16,077 nucleotides of DNA, taken from CALKMS01 sp036796755 (GTDB taxonomy: Bacteria > Actinomycetota > Aquicultoria > SKW223 > CALKMS01). The translations under genes and the position numbers were made by a program. The notes below the pieces were generated by a model. That model had not been told where the DNA came from, ran no database searches, and was given only the letters and a program-made list of their open reading frames with translations. The DNA is taken from NCBI GenBank assembly GCA_036796755.1, contig DAIRCJ010000029.1, positions 1-16,077 of the forward strand. The letters run 5' to 3'. Below, in pieces: positions 1 to 7,763 of this stretch (its first letter is position 1; every line of letters starts with the position of its first letter).

Positions 1-399
1 AAAATTGGCATAACGAGGAATCCCAGCTAAACCCCGAGCTCCGCCGGTTGGCTCAAAATTAACAAAGAAAACCCGAATTATCTCAGCAAATCCTAAAGTA
101 GCAATAGCCAGGTAATCACCGCGCAAGCGCAAGGCTGGAAAACCAACAATTAAACCAGCCAGGCTGGAAAAGAGAGAGCCAGCTAAAAGAGCCAGAAAAA
201 AAGGTGTCTGCTTGTAAACCGTAAGATAGGCAGCCGTATAGGCTCCAATAGCCATAAATCCGGCGTGGCCAATAGAAAACTGACCGGCATACCCATTGAT
301 AATATCCAGACTTATAGCAGCAATAACAAATATACCCACTAAAATGAGTATTTCTAAATAATAAGAAGAAATATAGTTGAGTAAAACTTTCTCTATCAT
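1..399 (-). CDS. livM: Branched-chain amino acid ABC transporter permease LivM (partial, N-terminal part)
   Basis: Translating the minus strand from the ATG at 399 gives MIEKVLLNYISSYYLEILIL and continues open to the window edge, so about 133 N-terminal residues are present and the rest lies beyond base 1. The protein shows strongly hydrophobic segments and the LivM-family signature: a DIINGYAGQFSIGHAGFMAI stretch near residues 32-51, then PALRLRGDYLAIATLGFAEI near 89-108. LivM is one of two inner-membrane permeases that form the pore of a LIV-type importer for branched-chain amino acids or related substrates. Its ATG overlaps the livH stop codon as ATGA (399-396), which indicates translational coupling with livH. 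The ATPase genes livG and livF are expected past the edge but cannot be seen. Family identity is confident; the substrate is not proven by sequence. Confidence 0.93.
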   Translation of the reverse strand, partial: MIEKVLLNYISSYYLEILILVGIFVIAAISLDIINGYAGQFSIGHAGFMAIGAYTAAYLTVYKQTPFFLALLAGSLFSSLAGLIVGFPALRLRGDYLAIATLGFAEIIRVFFVNFEPTGGARGLAGIPRYANF

Positions 400-1274
400 G
401 CTTTTTCGATTTCCTTCTCGCCAAGTATTCCCCGCGGCCGGATTAAAAGAATTAAGATTAACAAAATAAAAGCCACCCCATCTTTATAAGTAGAATAACC
501 AGCGGCAACCGCCAGAACCTCACTTAAACCCATAACAAATCCCCCAACCAATGCCCCGGGAATGACCCCTATGCCCCCTAAAACTGCGGCGATAAAAGCT
601 TTCAGGCCCGGGGTAAAGCCCATAAAAGGGTCAAACTGTTTGTAATAAACGCCGAGCAAAACTCCGGCCGCTGCCGCTAAAGCCGAGCCCAGAGCGAAAG
701 TAGCTGAAATTGTGCGGTCCACATCCACCCCCATTAACTGAGCGGCTTCCCGATCAAAAGACACAGCTCTCATTGCCCGACCAGTAGAAGTATGTTTAAC
801 AATCCATTCCAGCAAAATCATTAAAAAAAGAGAAAGGAAAAAAACAATGAGTTGATCGCTGCCTATCACCACCCCACCTAAACTGAACTCCTGACTTTTT
901 AAAAATTCAGGGAAAGAACGTTGTTGGGGACCAAAAATAAAGGCAAAGCCGTTTTCCAGAAGCAGAGAAACCCCGATAGCCGTGATTAAAGCAGCAATTC
1001 TTGGAGCCTGGCGCAAGGGTTTATAAGCCAGCCGCTCAATAATTACCCCGGTTAAAGAGCAAACCAGCATAGCAAATAAAAGTGAAGGTAGAAAGCCAAA
1101 ATGAAAATATGAGTAGGAGAGGAAAGCAGCATAAGCCCCGACCATTATAATGTCGCCATGCGCAAAGTTGATCAGGCGAATTATCCCGTAAACCATGCTG
1201 TAGCCCAGAGCTATTAGGGCATAAACCGAGCCCAGAGCCAAGCCATTTATTAACTGCTGGAAAAACTCACCCAT
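396..1274 (-). CDS. livH: Branched-chain amino acid ABC transporter permease LivH
   Basis: This 292-residue protein has the usual length for LivH and begins MGEFFQQLINGLALGSVYAL, the canonical N-terminus in which helix 1 is followed by the LGYSMVYGIIRLINFAHGD family motif (residues 24-42). Further hydrophobic segments follow, including the AAVLGGIGVIPGALVGGFVM region near the C-terminus that faces the ATPase subunits. It pairs with LivM, which starts inside its stop codon. The ATG at 1274 is preceded by AAAGG with a 6-nt spacer, a moderate ribosome-binding site. Upstream, a terminator separates it from the livJ-type gene, and a candidate promoter lies between them, so permease and binding-protein levels may be set separately. 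Substrate specificity (Leu/Ile/Val versus amides, urea or short carboxylates) cannot be read from the permease. Confidence 0.95.
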   Translation of the reverse strand: MGEFFQQLINGLALGSVYALIALGYSMVYGIIRLINFAHGDIIMVGAYAAFLSYSYFHFGFLPSLLFAMLVCSLTGVIIERLAYKPLRQAPRIAALITAIGVSLLLENGFAFIFGPQQRSFPEFLKSQEFSLGGVVIGSDQLIVFFLSLFLMILLEWIVKHTSTGRAMRAVSFDREAAQLMGVDVDRTISATFALGSALAAAAGVLLGVYYKQFDPFMGFTPGLKAFIAAVLGGIGVIPGALVGGFVMGLSEVLAVAAGYSTYKDGVAFILLILILLIRPRGILGEKEIEKA

Positions 1275-1312
1275 CCTAAACCTTTAAATTTCCCTTTGAA
1301 AACTGGACTGTT

Positions 1313-1342
1313 ATTTTAGCTGAAACATCTTAGCTAAAACAA
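1313..1342 (-). promoter_or_regulatory. Candidate promoter for livH-livM
   Basis: On the minus strand TTGTTT (1342-1337) is followed after 18 bp by TAAAAT (1318-1313), inside the 11-mer GCTAAAATAAC that recurs at two other promoters in this window. The -35 box lies in the T-tract of the livJ terminator, so terminator and promoter are interleaved. Transcription from here would leave a leader of about 30 nt that includes the livH ribosome-binding site. This is a sequence match only. Confidence 0.45.
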
Positions 1343-1370
1343 AAAGGGGTGGCTTCTTTGAAGCCACCCC
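1336..1370 (-). terminator. Rho-independent terminator after the livJ-type gene
   Basis: A perfect 10-bp GC-rich stem (arms 1346-1355 and 1361-1370, GGGGTGGCTT on the minus strand) encloses a 5-nt loop. On the minus strand it is followed by TTTTTGTTTT. It lies 11 bases past the livJ stop codon, so most transcripts carrying the binding-protein gene should end here, with partial read-through into livH. This is a common way to make binding protein in excess over permease. Confidence 0.9.
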
Positions 1371-1381
1371 CATAGCCAGAA

Positions 1382-2590
1382 CTATTTCTTAGGTTCCACT
1401 CTCTTTACGAACACCTGCTGACCGTTTTTAATCTGCAAAACTACAGCACTCTTAATTGGATCCCGGTTTTCATTCAGAGTGAACCTTCCCGTAACCCCTG
1501 AGTACTCACCCATGTTGGTCAGAGCATCCTTGATTTTTTCCGGATCAGCGCTTCCTGCTTTCTTAATCCCCTCGACCAGGAATCGAAAAGCATCATAGCC
1601 AAGCGCAGCCAGAGCGTCAGGAACAGCATTGTACTTAGCCTGATATTTGCTAATGAACTCTTTAACTGCCGGGTCAGGGTCATCTTTGGAGTAATGGTTG
1701 CTGAAGTATCCGCCTTCAATGTTTTTACCTGCTAACTTAACCAGCTCCGGTGAGTCCCAGCCATCACCACCAAGAAAAGTAGCCTTAATACCAAGAGAGC
1801 GAGCCTGATTGGCAATTAGGGCAACCTTTTGGTAATAGTCAGGAAGGAAAATCACCTCCGGATTCTGACCCTGGATCTTGGTGAGTTGAGCTTTAAAGTC
1901 GTTGTCGTTAACAGTGTAGGTTTCCATAGCTACCACCTGACCGCCGCCTTCTTTAAAGCTCTTCTCAAAGAATTCAGCCAGACCCTTGGAATAGTCGTTG
2001 CCAACATCGTAAAGAACAGCTGCTTTTTTCGCCTTCAATTCTTCCAGAGCAAACTGAGCCATCACCTGACCCTGAAAGTCGTCAATGAAGCAAACCCGGA
2101 AAATATAAGGCCCAACTTGAGTGACTTTGGGATTGGTGGAAGAACTTGAAACCATCGGTATCTTGCTGGAGTTAGCTACCGGGGCACCAGCCAAAGTGCA
2201 TTTACTGGTGAGTGAACCAATTATGGCCGTTACTTTATCTTTGTCAATAAACTTGCGAACGATGTTGGCCGTTTCTTTGGGGTCATTGCGGTCATCCTCA
2301 ACTACTACCTCAATTTTTTTGCCCAGAACTCCGCCTTCTTTGTTTACTTCATCCAGAGCGATCATAACCGCATTCTTGGTTGACTGGCCAAAAGTAGCTA
2401 CATCACCAGTTAATGGAGTAACCAGACCAATTTTAATTGTTTCCGCTTCCTTGGTAACCTTCTTTTCTTCCGGCTTCTGAGCACAACCGGAAACCAAAGA
2501 AAAGGCCAGGAAAACCAGAACAAAAACCCAGAGCAATCGCTTAAAATTCATAACCTTTACCCCCTTTGTTGGCTTTTTCCAAATTTTCAA
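1382..2590 (-). CDS. livJ: Branched-chain amino acid type ABC transporter substrate-binding lipoprotein
   Basis: This is a type I periplasmic-binding-fold lipoprotein of the LivJ/LivK family (402 residues). A basic n-region and hydrophobic stretch end in a lipobox LVSGC, with the lipidated Cys at residue 36. A short charged linker leads to the mature domain, which opens IKIGLVTPLTGDVATFGQ. Expected ligand-pocket elements are present: GSLTSKCTLAGAP and the serine-rich PMVSSSSTNP run that contacts the amino-acid backbone in this family, plus YDVGNDYSKGLAEFF in the second lobe. Two starts are possible. TTG at 2590 has a full AGGAGGTGA ribosome-binding site. ATG at 2551 (MNFKRLLW, giving a standard 22-residue signal before Cys) has only a GGGGG run 8 nt upstream. 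I used the TTG because of its signal. The gene follows a divergent paralogue by 34 nt and ends at a strong terminator. Confidence 0.93.
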   Translation of the reverse strand: MKIWKKPTKGVKVMNFKRLLWVFVLVFLAFSLVSGCAQKPEEKKVTKEAETIKIGLVTPLTGDVATFGQSTKNAVMIALDEVNKEGGVLGKKIEVVVEDDRNDPKETANIVRKFIDKDKVTAIIGSLTSKCTLAGAPVANSSKIPMVSSSSTNPKVTQVGPYIFRVCFIDDFQGQVMAQFALEELKAKKAAVLYDVGNDYSKGLAEFFEKSFKEGGGQVVAMETYTVNDNDFKAQLTKIQGQNPEVIFLPDYYQKVALIANQARSLGIKATFLGGDGWDSPELVKLAGKNIEGGYFSNHYSKDDPDPAVKEFISKYQAKYNAVPDALAALGYDAFRFLVEGIKKAGSADPEKIKDALTNMGEYSGVTGRFTLNENRDPIKSAVVLQIKNGQQVFVKRVEPKK

Positions 2591-2624
2591 GCCTTTTTCA
2601 CCTCCTTTCTTTCAAAATTAAAGG

Positions 2625-3758
2625 TCAGAAAGAAAGAGGTTCGGCCTTAACTAAAACAACCTTACCCCCTTTTAACTGATAAAAATAGGCTGGCCCCCTT
2701 AAAAACTTATCCTTCCCAAACCAATACTGCCCCCCTGCCTTTTCCACTTTTACTTCCTTTAAAGCCTCAGCTAAAAGGCTTCCTTCAGCTGACCTGGCTT
2801 TAATCACTGCTTTGTTTAAAACAAAAAGCCCAAGATAAGAAGAAAAGGCCGGTGGCCAAGGATTGGCTTTAAATTTTTCCCGGTATTTCTGGCTAAACTC
2901 AGACAGATTATCCAGAGAAAAAGGATAGAAGCGAACAAAATACCCGCCCTCAGCCAATTTAGCTTCCCCCCGGCTTAAGTCCTCACCAAAAAGCCAGACA
3001 GACCGATAGCTTAAATTCTTCTTGAGCACTTTCAAAAACTCTTTGTTATCCTTTAAAGCCTGAAAGAAAACTTCAGGTTTAGTCTTTTTAAGCTCTTCCA
3101 AAACTTCTTTCGGCCTGAAGAAAGGATAGGGGCGGATTAAAGCCACCTCCCCACCGTTCTGGCTAAAATACTTTTCAAAACTGTAAGCTTTCTCCCGCCG
3201 AAAGCGATCGCCCCGAGTATAAAAAATTGCCGCTTTTTTCCTGCCTAAAGTACTCAAGCAAAATGAGGCCAGAGCCGCGCCTTTAAACTCCTCGGAGGGA
3301 GAAAGAGAGTAAACATAGGAAGGCAGAGGGAAAGAAACCTCACTTAAAAGAAAAACTGGTCTTTTTAAGCGGCTGGCCAAGGGGAAAAAAGCTTTTGCCT
3401 CTTTTTCGCTCAGGAAACAAAAAACCGCCGCTACCTTCCTTTCTTCCAGCTCTAAAGCCAGCCTGACCAGCTCGGCCGGACTATTCTTCCTGGTCTTTAA
3501 AACAACGAGCTTGATCTCGGGCTGCTCCCCTTTTCTGTTCTGGTTAATTTCTTCGGTTGCCAGCTTCAAACCGTATTCGAAAGCCCGAGCCAGCTTTTCT
3601 CCACCGTATTTTTCGGAAATAACTGCTCCAACTTTAAAAGAGGAAGGGGTTTCCGAGCTAAACTGACCGCCCAGCCAGGCGCAACCGCCGCTAGAGAAGA
3701 GAAGAAGAAAAATTAAAAACAGACCAATCAGGCTGAAGCAAAGTTTTGTCTCTCTCAT
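2625..3758 (-). CDS. Divergent ABC-type substrate-binding lipoprotein (LivJ paralogue)
   Basis: This 377-residue protein starts with a lipoprotein signal whose Cys is residue 26 (SSGGC; the -3 position is Ser rather than the usual Leu). It then follows the LivJ plan: a FKVGAVISEKYGGEKLARAF first strand and helix, GLKLATEEINQNR, an EVSFPLPSYVYSLSPSEEF hinge region and a lobe-2 segment GRKKAAIFYTRGDRFRREKA. Compared with its neighbour it lacks the PLTG and SSSSTNP pocket segments; the latter aligns to FLLSEVSFPL. Ligand specificity has therefore probably changed, or the protein has a structural or sensing role. It lies 34 nt upstream of the canonical binding protein and is probably co-transcribed with it. 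No Shine-Dalgarno sequence precedes the ATG; a TGCTAAAAT extended -10 lies 9 nt upstream, which suggests a leaderless message. The family is clear; the ligand is unknown. Confidence 0.82.
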   Translation of the reverse strand: MRETKLCFSLIGLFLIFLLLFSSGGCAWLGGQFSSETPSSFKVGAVISEKYGGEKLARAFEYGLKLATEEINQNRKGEQPEIKLVVLKTRKNSPAELVRLALELEERKVAAVFCFLSEKEAKAFFPLASRLKRPVFLLSEVSFPLPSYVYSLSPSEEFKGAALASFCLSTLGRKKAAIFYTRGDRFRREKAYSFEKYFSQNGGEVALIRPYPFFRPKEVLEELKKTKPEVFFQALKDNKEFLKVLKKNLSYRSVWLFGEDLSRGEAKLAEGGYFVRFYPFSLDNLSEFSQKYREKFKANPWPPAFSSYLGLFVLNKAVIKARSAEGSLLAEALKEVKVEKAGGQYWFGKDKFLRGPAYFYQLKGGKVVLVKAEPLSF

Positions 3759-3767
3759 GACAATGTT

Positions 3768-3776
3768 ATTTTAGCA
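3768..3776 (-). promoter_or_regulatory. Extended -10 element just upstream of the divergent binding-protein ATG
   Basis: The minus strand reads TGCTAAAAT (3776-3768), an extended -10 type box within the shared GCTAAAATAAC 11-mer. Only 9 nt separate it from the ATG at 3758, placing the expected transcription start at or next to the start codon. No convincing -35 box is seen. Confidence 0.5.
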
Positions 3777-3864
3777 AAAGAAGGATAAAAAGGTTATTTT
3801 TTTAATTTAAAAAAATAAGTTTTTAAAAAGTGAGAAAACTCCCTGTTTTTCTGCTGATTAAAGA

Positions 3865-3894
3865 TTATTAGCTTAAATTTTTTAGCTCGGTCAA
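3865..3894 (-). promoter_or_regulatory. Candidate distal promoter TTGACC-18-TAATAA
   Basis: Just past the rimI stop codon the minus strand has TTGACC (3894-3889), an 18-bp spacer and TAATAA (3870-3865). This good match to a housekeeping promoter would give the binding-protein gene a leader of about 100 nt, in addition to the proximal leaderless-type box. The rest of the 3759-3896 gap is AT-rich, with a weak AGTTTT/AAAACT hairpin followed by T-runs that may end rimI transcripts. Confidence 0.4.
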
Positions 3895-3896
3895 GT

Positions 3897-4349
3897 TTAA
3901 GTTAAATTTAGAATCATAACTATGGCGTCTTCCAGAGGTTGAACATAATACCTTTTTCTTCGGGCTATCATTCTGAAACCAAAATTCTGGTACATTTTCT
4001 GGGCAATCAGGTTTGATTCGCGCACTTCAAGAGATAAGGATTTTAAACCTAGCTCTCTGGCTTTCTCTATCAGATGATTTAAAAGGAGTTTTCCCAGACC
4101 CTTCCTTCTCCAGGCCGGAGCAACGGCCATGGTGGTAATGTGTCCTTCCTCAAAAAAATAATAAAATCCCGCGTAACCGAGCACTTTACTTTCCTTTTCC
4201 ACCACCACATAATAGCGATTTTCCCCTTCTAACTCGGAAAGAAAAGTGCCCCGACTCCAGGGGGGGCGAAAAGAACATTCTTCAATCCAAAGAACTTCTT
4301 CTAAATCTTTTAGTTCCAGGGGGCGAATTTTCAGATCAGTCTTTTTCAA
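3897..4349 (-). CDS. rimI: Ribosomal protein S18 alanine N-acetyltransferase RimI (GNAT)
   Basis: This 150-residue single-domain GNAT protein matches the RimI family. It begins LKIRPLELKDLEEVLWIEEC. The acetyl-CoA binding loop is in AVAPAWRRKGLGKLLL (RxxGxG type), and the family motif LEVRESNLIAQKMYQNFGF is followed by a C-terminal YYVQPLEDAIVM segment. RimI acetylates the N-terminal residue of ribosomal protein S18. The start is TTG at 4349, supported by GAGGAG with a normal spacer and by a 14-base overlap with the end of tsaB, which implies coupled translation. tsaE-tsaB-rimI is a conserved order in many bacteria, often followed by tsaD; here tsaD is absent and the liv genes come next. Confidence 0.93.
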   Translation of the reverse strand: MKKTDLKIRPLELKDLEEVLWIEECSFRPPWSRGTFLSELEGENRYYVVVEKESKVLGYAGFYYFFEEGHITTMAVAPAWRRKGLGKLLLNHLIEKARELGLKSLSLEVRESNLIAQKMYQNFGFRMIARRKRYYVQPLEDAIVMILNLT

Positions 4350-5022
4350 GTTTTCTCTCCTCGGCCGTTGAAAGGCGCAGGTAAAGGGGAAGAGCTTCTT
4401 TTAGAGGAGTCTCTCCTTTTTTTAAAAAGCCTTCCCAGCCAAGCTTGAGCAACCACTTCCCCTCAGGAAACCAGTTTTTAGCTTCCGCTCTTTTGCCCCC
4501 TGAAAGCTCAGGATAAGTCTGAAAAGCATCGCCCACCAGAAAAGCCGAAGAAAGATGTTTTTCAACAAGACTTTGGGCTTCTTCCCTGGAAAAAACTGAA
4601 GGAGGAATAATAGCCTCAATTGAGCCCTTCTTTCGGTAAAGGGCAAGGTAAACCTGGTTTCTCCTGGCATCAGTAGCCACCAGAACCTCATCTGACTGGG
4701 AAAAAAAGGAGGAGGCGATAACCTTAAAAGTAGAAAGACAATAAAGAGGGATTTTCAAGGCCTGGCTCAAGGCTCGGGCCGTAGCCAGACCCACTCGCAA
4801 GCCCGTGTAACTTCCCGGGCCTTGACCCACCACGATAAGTTGAAGCTTTTCAACTGAAAGCCCCTTTTTCTTTAGCAAACGGTCAAGTTCAAAAAGAAGG
4901 ATCTTTTGATGAGCTCGAGGAGAAAGCTGACGACTTTCCTCCCAAAGCTTTCCCTCGCAACCCAGAGCAACCAGGCAACAATCAGTTGAGGTATCTATCC
5001 CAGCCGTTATTTTTTCAGCCAT
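4336..5022 (-). CDS. tsaB: tRNA threonylcarbamoyladenosine biosynthesis protein TsaB
   Basis: TsaB (YeaZ) is the non-catalytic partner that dimerises with TsaD and, with TsaE, transfers threonylcarbamoyl to A37 of ANN-decoding tRNAs. From the chosen ATG the protein is 228 residues long, beginning MAEKITAGIDTSTDCCLVAL, which is the family N-terminus. The ASKHA-fold hallmark VVGQGPGSYTGLRVGLATAR follows, then ALSQALKIPLYCLSTFKVIA and a C-terminal PLYLR motif. An in-frame ATG at 5043 would add MGGKSEK. I preferred 5022 because family members start right before the first beta strand, although the GGGAGG upstream is about 13 nt away, rather long. The gene overlaps the tsaE end by about 16 bases and the rimI start by 14, so the three are translationally linked. 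Confidence 0.92.
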   Translation of the reverse strand: MAEKITAGIDTSTDCCLVALGCEGKLWEESRQLSPRAHQKILLFELDRLLKKKGLSVEKLQLIVVGQGPGSYTGLRVGLATARALSQALKIPLYCLSTFKVIASSFFSQSDEVLVATDARRNQVYLALYRKKGSIEAIIPPSVFSREEAQSLVEKHLSSAFLVGDAFQTYPELSGGKRAEAKNWFPEGKWLLKLGWEGFLKKGETPLKEALPLYLRLSTAEERKLEKD

Positions 5023-5480
5023 TTTTTCACTTTTTCCTCCCATTCTTTCCCCCGCCAGCTTACCTCAATCACTCTCTGGCTAAGATTTTCGCCAAAAACG
5101 AATTTAAGGTGAAGAAACTCCAGAGGAAAGTTCCTTAACTTCTCCGCCCACTCCACTAAAGTTACTCCCGAACCGTAAAGATAATCTTCCAGGCCCAGCT
5201 CATCAAGTTCTTCTGGAGAAAGACGGTAAAGGTCGAGATGATAAAGAGGAAGTCTTCCACTTTCCGTTTCCCAGAGGATGACAAAGGAAGCGCTCCTTAA
5301 GGGCTCTTTCACTCCCAGCCCCCGAGCTACCCCCTGAGCAAAGGTAGTCTTTCCTCCCCCCAGCTCACCCTCCAAAAAAATTACCTCTTTTCCCCTTAAG
5401 AGAGGAGCAAGCTTTTGCCCCAGCTTAAAAGTTTCCTCGCTATCATTAGTTTTTATCCTGAGCTTGCCTGGTTTCTTCAC
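5007..5480 (-). CDS. tsaE: tRNA threonylcarbamoyladenosine biosynthesis ATPase TsaE
   Basis: This 157-residue P-loop protein is of TsaE (YjeE) type. The N-terminal TNDSEETFKLGQKLAPLL helix leads to Walker A GELGGGKTT (residues 38-46; the usual GAGKT is GGGKT here). ASFVILWETESGRLPLYHLD and LYRLSPEELDELGLEDYL are the switch and Walker-B-like family segments, and VTLVEWAEKL completes the pattern. TsaE hydrolyses ATP to reset the TsaB-TsaD complex during t6A synthesis. The GTG start at 5480 lies 16 nt after the murJ stop codon and has only a short AGG near it, so expression may depend on coupling to murJ. The start is the only one that keeps the full N-terminal helix. Confidence 0.93.
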   Translation of the reverse strand: MKKPGKLRIKTNDSEETFKLGQKLAPLLRGKEVIFLEGELGGGKTTFAQGVARGLGVKEPLRSASFVILWETESGRLPLYHLDLYRLSPEELDELGLEDYLYGSGVTLVEWAEKLRNFPLEFLHLKFVFGENLSQRVIEVSWRGKEWEEKVKKWLKK

Positions 5481-5496
5481 CTGACTAAACTGTTCT

Positions 5497-7077
5497 TTAA
5501 CTCATAAAGCGCAAGCCCTTTGCCAGCAAATTAGCAATCAGGGTAGCTTCCTTTATTTTAAGAAGCCAGCTCAAGAAAAGATAAATCGCCAACCCTCCGG
5601 AAAAAGCCAGCAAAAGACCGATGAGATCTTGCCAAAGACTTACTGAAGAAAGAAGGGGCCAGTAAAAATAGCTAAAGACTAATAGAAAAAAGCTCATTCC
5701 CAGAGTAGCCGCTAAAATTCGCAGGCTGGTTTTTAAAAGCTCTTTTCCCCCAAAAAAAACTATCTTTTTTCGCAAAAGATATACTAAAACAGCAGTAATA
5801 ACAAGGTAAGTAAAAGCTTCTCCCAGTGCCAGCCCAGGCAAACCAACAACCTTTACTAAAAAAATGTTGAGCAAGGCGTTTAAAACCACTCCAAAAAGGT
5901 TCACCCTGGTCGGGGTAAGAGTATCCTTAAAAGCGTAAAAAACGCGGGCAAAAAAAGCAAAAGTGCAAAAAAACAAGAGATCGAAGGAAAAACAGGCTAA
6001 AATTGGAGCGGTCTGGGAAGTAGCCACGGGATTAAAAGCCCCGTGCTCCAAAGCCGCTCTAATTATTGGCCGGCTGTAAAAGAAAAAGAAAGCCGCCGAG
6101 GGAAGAATAACAAACATAATCAGACGTAAGCCCTGAGCTATCTGATTTCTCAAACGCTCCAGGTTCTCCTCGCTTACCGCCTCGCAAAAACGGGGAAAAA
6201 GAACCATTATCACCGGAACAGCCAAAACTCCGTAGGGTAGGTAGAAAAAAGCTCGGGCGTACTGGTAAGCAGTGACACCGCCTTTAAAAGGAAAAGCCAG
6301 ATTGTTGTTAACCGTAACCATTATTTGATTGGAAAGGGTGTAAACTATCAGAGGAAGCCCCATAGCCATTATCTTCTTAAGGGCTTCGTCTTTTAAATCA
6401 AAATACCACTGGAAGCGATAGTTAATTCGCCAAACAGCCAGCAAGAGAACCAGAGCCATTGAAGCCACCCCAAGAGTGGTTCCCATGGCTAAAAGGGAGA
6501 GGGCCAGCTCGGGATTGGAAGAACGAAAAGGAAGAAAAAGAAAAAGAACAGTAAAGATAGTGACCAAATTATTAAGAATGGGCGAAGCAACAACAGCGTA
6601 AAATCTTTTATGAGCATTTAAAACGCCGGTAAAAACGGTGCAGAGGCCGTAAAAAATAATCTGGGGGATGAAAAAGCGGAAAAAGAAAAGAGCCAGTTCT
6701 ATGGTTTCTGGCTTTACGGTCAGAGTTTGAATCCGCACAAAGGGATAGGGAAAAACCACACCAACAAGGGTTATCAAGAAAAGGGCTACCAGAAGGACAT
6801 TGGTTACATTGTTAATCATTCTCCACTTTTCCTCTTCGGTTTTTTTGGCGATGTAGTCCACAATCAAAGGAATGAAAGCAGCCGAAAGAATGCCGCCGGC
6901 AATAAGCTCATAAATCATATTAGGCATTACATTGGCCAAGTTATAAGAGTCAGCCAGGCGGGTGGCTCCCAGAGCATAAGCTAAAACAGCTACTTTTAAG
7001 TAACCAGTAACTCGGCTTAAAGCCACAATAAAAGAAGTGAGCGAAGTTGTTTTGGCTAAAGAAGGGGTCTCGTCCAT
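5497..7077 (-). CDS. murJ: Lipid II flippase MurJ (MviN family)
   Basis: This 526-residue polytopic membrane protein has about 14 hydrophobic segments, the normal size for MurJ of the MOP exporter superfamily. Family features are the N-terminal SLTSFIVALSRVTGYLKVAV, the LADSYNLANVMPNMIYELIA segment with its conserved Asn/Pro, and GGILSAAFIPLIVDY. The central Arg/Ala-rich YARAFFYLPYGVLAVPVIMV and PRFCEAVSEEN are also typical. It flips lipid-linked peptidoglycan precursor across the inner membrane, so the organism makes a murein wall. No Shine-Dalgarno sequence precedes the ATG at 7077; TAAAAT lies 6 nt upstream. It heads a likely transcript with tsaE, tsaB and rimI, a pairing of wall and tRNA-modification genes that has no obvious biochemical link. 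Confidence 0.94.
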   Translation of the reverse strand: MDETPSLAKTTSLTSFIVALSRVTGYLKVAVLAYALGATRLADSYNLANVMPNMIYELIAGGILSAAFIPLIVDYIAKKTEEEKWRMINNVTNVLLVALFLITLVGVVFPYPFVRIQTLTVKPETIELALFFFRFFIPQIIFYGLCTVFTGVLNAHKRFYAVVASPILNNLVTIFTVLFLFLPFRSSNPELALSLLAMGTTLGVASMALVLLLAVWRINYRFQWYFDLKDEALKKIMAMGLPLIVYTLSNQIMVTVNNNLAFPFKGGVTAYQYARAFFYLPYGVLAVPVIMVLFPRFCEAVSEENLERLRNQIAQGLRLIMFVILPSAAFFFFYSRPIIRAALEHGAFNPVATSQTAPILACFSFDLLFFCTFAFFARVFYAFKDTLTPTRVNLFGVVLNALLNIFLVKVVGLPGLALGEAFTYLVITAVLVYLLRKKIVFFGGKELLKTSLRILAATLGMSFFLLVFSYFYWPLLSSVSLWQDLIGLLLAFSGGLAIYLFLSWLLKIKEATLIANLLAKGLRFMS

Positions 7078-7083
7078 ACGAAA

Positions 7084-7089
7084 ATTTTA
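7084..7089 (-). promoter_or_regulatory. Leaderless-type -10 box upstream of murJ
   Basis: The minus strand reads GTTAAAATT, with TAAAAT at 7089-7084, six nt before the murJ ATG. No purine-rich ribosome-binding site is present, so an mRNA starting about 7 nt after the box would begin at the AUG. No clear -35 box was found; a second possible box, TATAGT, lies a little farther upstream. Confidence 0.4.
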
Positions 7090-7175
7090 ACCAATTGTTA
7101 AACTATAAGCATCCTTTAAAAAATATCAGCTTTCTCTTTCTGAAATTTAAGAGACATTTGTTTTAGCTATAAAAG

Positions 7176-7763
7176 TTAAAAAAGGGTGAGCTGGGCAGGT
7201 TCTTTGGGTGGTTCTTCCTTAAGAATTTCCTTTAAAGTCTGGAAGTCTTCAGCAAAAACCTTTAAAAGATTAGCGTTGCGCAAAATGGCAGCCGGGTGGT
7301 AAGTAGGGAAAATGAAATAATTAGAGGCTTGAAACTTTTTACCCCTTAACAAAGTAATGCCGCTGGCCCTTCCCAAAAGAGTTTTGGTAGCATGATTGCC
7401 CAGCGTCACAATCACCCGAGGCTTGATTATTTCAATTTGTTTCTTGAGATACCGAGGCACACAAACGGATACTTCTTCCGGTTCTGGGTCGCGATTTTCT
7501 GGAGGGCGGCATTTTACCACATTGGTAATGTAAACTTCAGAGCGCTCCAGGCCAATGGAGTTAATCATCTTGGTTAAAAGCTTTCCCGCCGGACCAACAA
7601 AAGGTTCGCCCTCAACATCTTCCCAGTAACCGGGTGCCTCCCCAACAAACATTAAGTCCGCCTTTTCGTTTCCCACCCCAAAAACTACCTGACGGCGGCC
7701 AAGGCGGGAAAGAGGACAGGCCTGGCAGTTCAAAGCCTCAGCTTTCAGCTCTTCCAGATTCAC
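7176..7763 (-). CDS. Family 4 uracil-DNA glycosylase (4Fe-4S)
   Basis: This 195-residue type-4 uracil-DNA glycosylase removes uracil formed by cytosine deamination in DNA; the family is typical of thermophiles and many other bacteria. Four cysteines in family positions (C13 and C16 in NCQACPL, C85 in VVKCRPPENRDP, C101 in VSVC) can bind a 4Fe-4S cluster. The uracil-pocket motif GEAPG (41-45) precedes EGEPFVGPAGKLL, and FPTYHPAAILRN holds the conserved histidine (H156). The GTG start at 7763 shares one base with the fmdB stop (TAGTG) and is preceded by GGAGG with an ideal spacer, so it is coupled to fmdB. The C-terminal EEPPKEPAQLTLF tail resembles a beta-clamp binding QLTLF peptide; this last point is inference. 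Confidence 0.94.
   Translation of the reverse strand: MNLEELKAEALNCQACPLSRLGRRQVVFGVGNEKADLMFVGEAPGYWEDVEGEPFVGPAGKLLTKMINSIGLERSEVYITNVVKCRPPENRDPEPEEVSVCVPRYLKKQIEIIKPRVIVTLGNHATKTLLGRASGITLLRGKKFQASNYFIFPTYHPAAILRNANLLKVFAEDFQTLKEILKEEPPKEPAQLTLF

Noticed and set aside
116..424. 102-residue minus-strand open frame rich in Tyr, Trp and Cys
   Set aside because: It is the shifted frame of the real livM gene (1-399), whose translation matches the permease family.
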